A stretch of DNA of 6,308 nucleotides from Pseudomonadota bacterium (GTDB lineage Bacteria; Pseudomonadota; Alphaproteobacteria; Rhizobiales; Xanthobacteraceae), in NCBI GenBank assembly GCA_021823875.1, contig JAKAMD010000212.1, positions 1-6,308 of the forward strand, in the 5' to 3' direction. This document shows, in pieces, positions 4,939 to 6,308 of this stretch; within the stretch, counting starts at the first letter, position 1, and each line of letters opens with the position of its first letter. The position numbers were made by a program, and so were the translations under genes. The notes beneath the pieces are model-generated. The model did no database searches. It had not been told where the DNA came from and worked only from the letters and a program-made list of their open reading frames with translations.

Positions 4939-5026
4939 GCGGGCCGGCGGCGTTGGTAGGCCGACCCGCACTGAGGTTCCTCCCGCGTGGCGTTCAGACT
5001 GGGCGGCCCAATTGGCCGCCCCTTTT
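4939..5026 (+). ncRNA. Candidate small RNA with three stem-loops
   Basis: Three structures lie in series on the plus strand. The first is a ten-base stem-loop (4939-4948 with 4960-4969), nine pairs plus one mismatch. The second is a weak stem (CTGA 4971-4974 with TCAG 4994-4997) whose loop shows CCTCCC (4979-4984), which resembles anti-Shine-Dalgarno loops of some rhizobial small RNAs. The third is the intrinsic terminator at 5001-5026. No protein-coding frame leads into this terminator on this strand. The 5' end is uncertain; it could start upstream near 4915-4938. I do not recognise a known family, and without a clear promoter this stays a hypothesis. Confidence 0.4.
5001..5026 (+). terminator. 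Intrinsic terminator (plus strand)
   Basis: GGGCGGCC (5001-5008), loop CAATT and GGCCGCCC (5014-5021) form a perfect 8-bp GC stem followed by CTTTTC. On the minus strand the bases after the stem are AGTCTGAACG, so it works only for plus-strand transcription. Confidence 0.65.
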
Positions 5027-5031
5027 CGTTG

Positions 5032-5054
5032 GGCCGGCGCACATGGCGCCGGCC
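5032..5054. terminator. Strong hairpin after the glycine-zipper gene
   Basis: GGCCGGCGC (5032-5040), loop ACATG and GCGCCGGCC (5046-5054) form a perfect 9-bp stem six bases beyond the minus-strand stop codon that ends at 5061. No T-run follows on the minus strand. It probably caps or stabilises the 3' end of that mRNA. Confidence 0.5.
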
Positions 5055-5060
5055 TATTCT

Positions 5061-5375
5061 TCACCACTCGCAATACCGATGGCTCACGCGATGATAGCTG
5101 CCGTCGCGCCAGCGCCGCCAGCAACGACCGTTGTACCAGTAGTAGCCGCCTCGCCGCGGCTCGAGCTGCGAACCGAGCGCGGCACCGGCCGCCGCGCCGA
5201 TGATACCTCCCGCGATCGCGCCGCCGGCTCTGCCGGTGGCCGCCCCGCCGATGATGGCACCTGCCGTGCCGCCCAGGATCGCACCGCCAAGTGTATTGTT
5301 TTGCGCCGCAGCCGGCCGCACCGGCATGGCCGCAATCACCAAGAGCACGGCTAACGCTGTGACAATTCGGATCAT
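5061..5375 (-). CDS. Secreted glycine-zipper protein with Cys pair (104 aa)
   Basis: The start at 5375 has GGAGGAAAG upstream. Residues 1-24 are a Sec signal peptide (MIRIVTALAVLLVIAAMPV, then PAAAQ with cleavage near Ala24). Residues 29-68 are a glycine zipper with repeated GG and GxxxG steps (LGGAILGGTAGAIIGG, then AGGAIAGGIIGAAAG), as in Rickettsia 17-kDa-antigen and YMGG-type envelope proteins; it probably forms two packed helices in or at a membrane. No lipobox cysteine is present. The C-terminal part is rich in Trp, Tyr and Arg, with Cys85 and Cys102 likely to form a disulfide in the periplasm. A structural or stress-related envelope role is a guess. A promoter candidate lies at 5413-5441. 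It follows the EAL gene with a 99-base gap. Confidence 0.85.
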   Translation of the reverse strand: MIRIVTALAVLLVIAAMPVRPAAAQNNTLGGAILGGTAGAIIGGAATGRAGGAIAGGIIGAAAGAALGSQLEPRRGGYYWYNGRCWRRWRDGSYHRVSHRYCEW

Positions 5376-5412
5376 GACCGTCTTTCCTCCGTGTCGTGAT
5401 CAGTTGGGATCG

Positions 5413-5441
5413 CTTTTAGGCGATACGCCGGCGCCAATCAA
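5413..5441 (-). promoter_or_regulatory. Possible promoter of the glycine-zipper gene
   Basis: On the minus strand TTGATT (5441-5436) and TAAAAG (5418-5413) are 17 bases apart, each matching four of six sigma-70 consensus bases. The predicted start near 5406 gives a leader of about 30 nt. This would make the gene independent of the EAL gene upstream. Confidence 0.4.
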
Positions 5442-5474
5442 TTTGCAGCTGGGCGTTGCACAATACCGGCCGGC

Positions 5475-6308
5475 TCAGGCGGCCCGGGTGGCGGTACCTG
5501 CCGCTTCCGGCAAGAGCGCGTCGGCCTGTCCCGACAAGGGATCGATCGCCTCGACCAGTTGCAGGAACGAGCTGCCCGGCAGCGGCGGCGCGAACACATA
5601 GCCTTGCGCCGAGCGGACGCCGAGTTCGCGCAAGTGCATGACCTGTTCGAAATTCTCCACGCCTTCCGCCACCACATCCATGCGCATGTTGTGGGCAAGA
5701 TCGATCAGCGTCTCGACGATGGTGGTGGAGTTGCGATCGGTACCGATTGCGTCGACAAACATCTTGTCGATCTTGATGATGTCGATACCGAGCTTGAGCA
5801 TGTAGGACAGCCCGTTGTGGCCGGTGCCGACATCGTCGATGGCCACGCGCACGCCAAGCCCCTGCAGGGCGGCGATGGTCTGGCGGGTCGCGGTGAAATT
5901 CTCGATCGGGTCGCGCTCGGTCACTTCCAGCACCACCTGCGACAGCTTGATCGGCGAGTTGGTGAAAATCTTGCGCACGTCATCGACGATCGATTGATCG
6001 GCAAACAACTGGCCGGCCAAGTTGAAGGAGATTTTGAGCGCCGGCCGGCTGCCGATGGCGCGACCGCTCTCGACGCACACGCGCTGCATCAGATCGCGCG
6101 TGAGATCGCCGATCAGCCCGCTCGACTCGGCGAGCGGAATGAAGGCGCCGGGCAGTACCAGCGAGCCATCCGGTTTTTTCCAGCGCACCAGCACTTCGGC
6201 GCCGCGCAGCTGGCCGGACCGGATGTCGACGATCGGCTGGTAATAGGGCACAAACTCGCCGGCCGCGAGCGCGCGCTGGATGTCCACCACCGGATTGTCG
6301 GGCGTCCG
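5475..6308 (-). CDS. Cyclic-di-GMP phosphodiesterase, EAL domain (C-terminal part)
   Basis: The frame is open to the right edge, so only the last 277 residues are seen; the GTG at 6290 is an internal Val codon, not a start. EAL domains hydrolyse cyclic-di-GMP to pGpG and so lower this second messenger, which favours motility over attachment. Counting from the edge, the key residues are present: Glu38 in AEVLVRW (an EVL variant of EAL), Asn96 in SFNLAG, Glu128 in LEVTERD, Asp158-Asp159 in IDDVGTG, Lys179 in IKIDK, Glu215 in AEGVE and Gln235 in QGYVFAPPLP. Activity is therefore expected despite Val for Ala. The domain starts near VDIQRALAAGEFVPYYQPIV and a tail of about 30 residues follows it. 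The N-terminal sensory part is off-window; related rhizobial proteins often have a membrane-bound periplasmic sensor there, so that is only a possibility. Confidence 0.93.
   Translation of the reverse strand, partial: RTPDNPVVDIQRALAAGEFVPYYQPIVDIRSGQLRGAEVLVRWKKPDGSLVLPGAFIPLAESSGLIGDLTRDLMQRVCVESGRAIGSRPALKISFNLAGQLFADQSIVDDVRKIFTNSPIKLSQVVLEVTERDPIENFTATRQTIAALQGLGVRVAIDDVGTGHNGLSYMLKLGIDIIKIDKMFVDAIGTDRNSTTIVETLIDLAHNMRMDVVAEGVENFEQVMHLRELGVRSAQGYVFAPPLPGSSFLQLVEAIDPLSGQADALLPEAAGTATRAA

Noticed and set aside
4778..5203. Plus-strand frame starting MAASAAASLFVFAIFAG, with a hydrophobic start resembling a lipoprotein signal
   Set aside because: No ribosome site, no proper lipobox (GAS before Cys), and it runs on antisense through the glycine-zipper gene with poor composition.
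1..6308. Search by eye for a CRISPR array, tRNA, rRNA, transposase, integrase or toxin-antitoxin pair
   Set aside because: No regular spacer-repeat array, no tRNA-like cloverleaf, no mobile-element protein motif and no pair of overlapping small genes typical of toxin-antitoxin loci was found.

Overview
The window looks like an ordinary chromosomal stretch from a high-GC alphaproteobacterium, most likely Rhizobiales near Bradyrhizobium/Rhodopseudomonas. This placement is inferred from GC-rich codon use, a ClpS of the second rhizobial type, a FixK/FNR-type operator, and the style of the small secreted and zinc-ribbon proteins. I see no phage, transposase, integrase, CRISPR, tRNA or rRNA. It is a patchwork of mostly small, separately transcribed genes.

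Layout from left to right. A minus-strand amidohydrolase of the ACMSD type (<1-492) runs off the left edge. Divergent from it, a perfect TTGA-N6-TCAA box (579-592) precedes a 96-aa two-helix membrane protein (691-981). A 123-aa secreted protein with a His-Lys repeat follows (1216-1587). It converges on a minus-strand block: a 160-aa protein built from two 80-residue halves (1615-2097), a 129-aa zinc-ribbon protein with two membrane helices (2254-2643), a 36-aa membrane micropeptide (2832-2942) and a ClpS adaptor (3084-3389). Divergent from clpS are a 77-aa helical protein (3608-3841) and a 64-aa zinc-ribbon protein (4008-4202), separated by a perfect 16-bp palindrome. These converge on a 108-aa minus-strand protein (4317-4643) across a junction rich in inverted repeats. 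A long gap (4644-5060) ends in two strong hairpins. One is a plus-strand intrinsic terminator with no protein gene in front of it, which suggests a small RNA. Then come a minus-strand glycine-zipper secreted protein (5061-5375) and the C-terminal part of a cyclic-di-GMP phosphodiesterase with an EAL domain (5475->6308).

The genes do not form one pathway. Recognisable roles are N-degron protein degradation (ClpS), cyclic-di-GMP turnover (EAL), an amidohydrolase/decarboxylase reaction, and envelope proteins. No convincing new multi-gene system is visible. The items most worth following are the candidate small RNA at about 4939-5026, the FixK-type promoter of the 96-aa membrane protein, the 36-aa micropeptide and the duplicated 160-aa protein.
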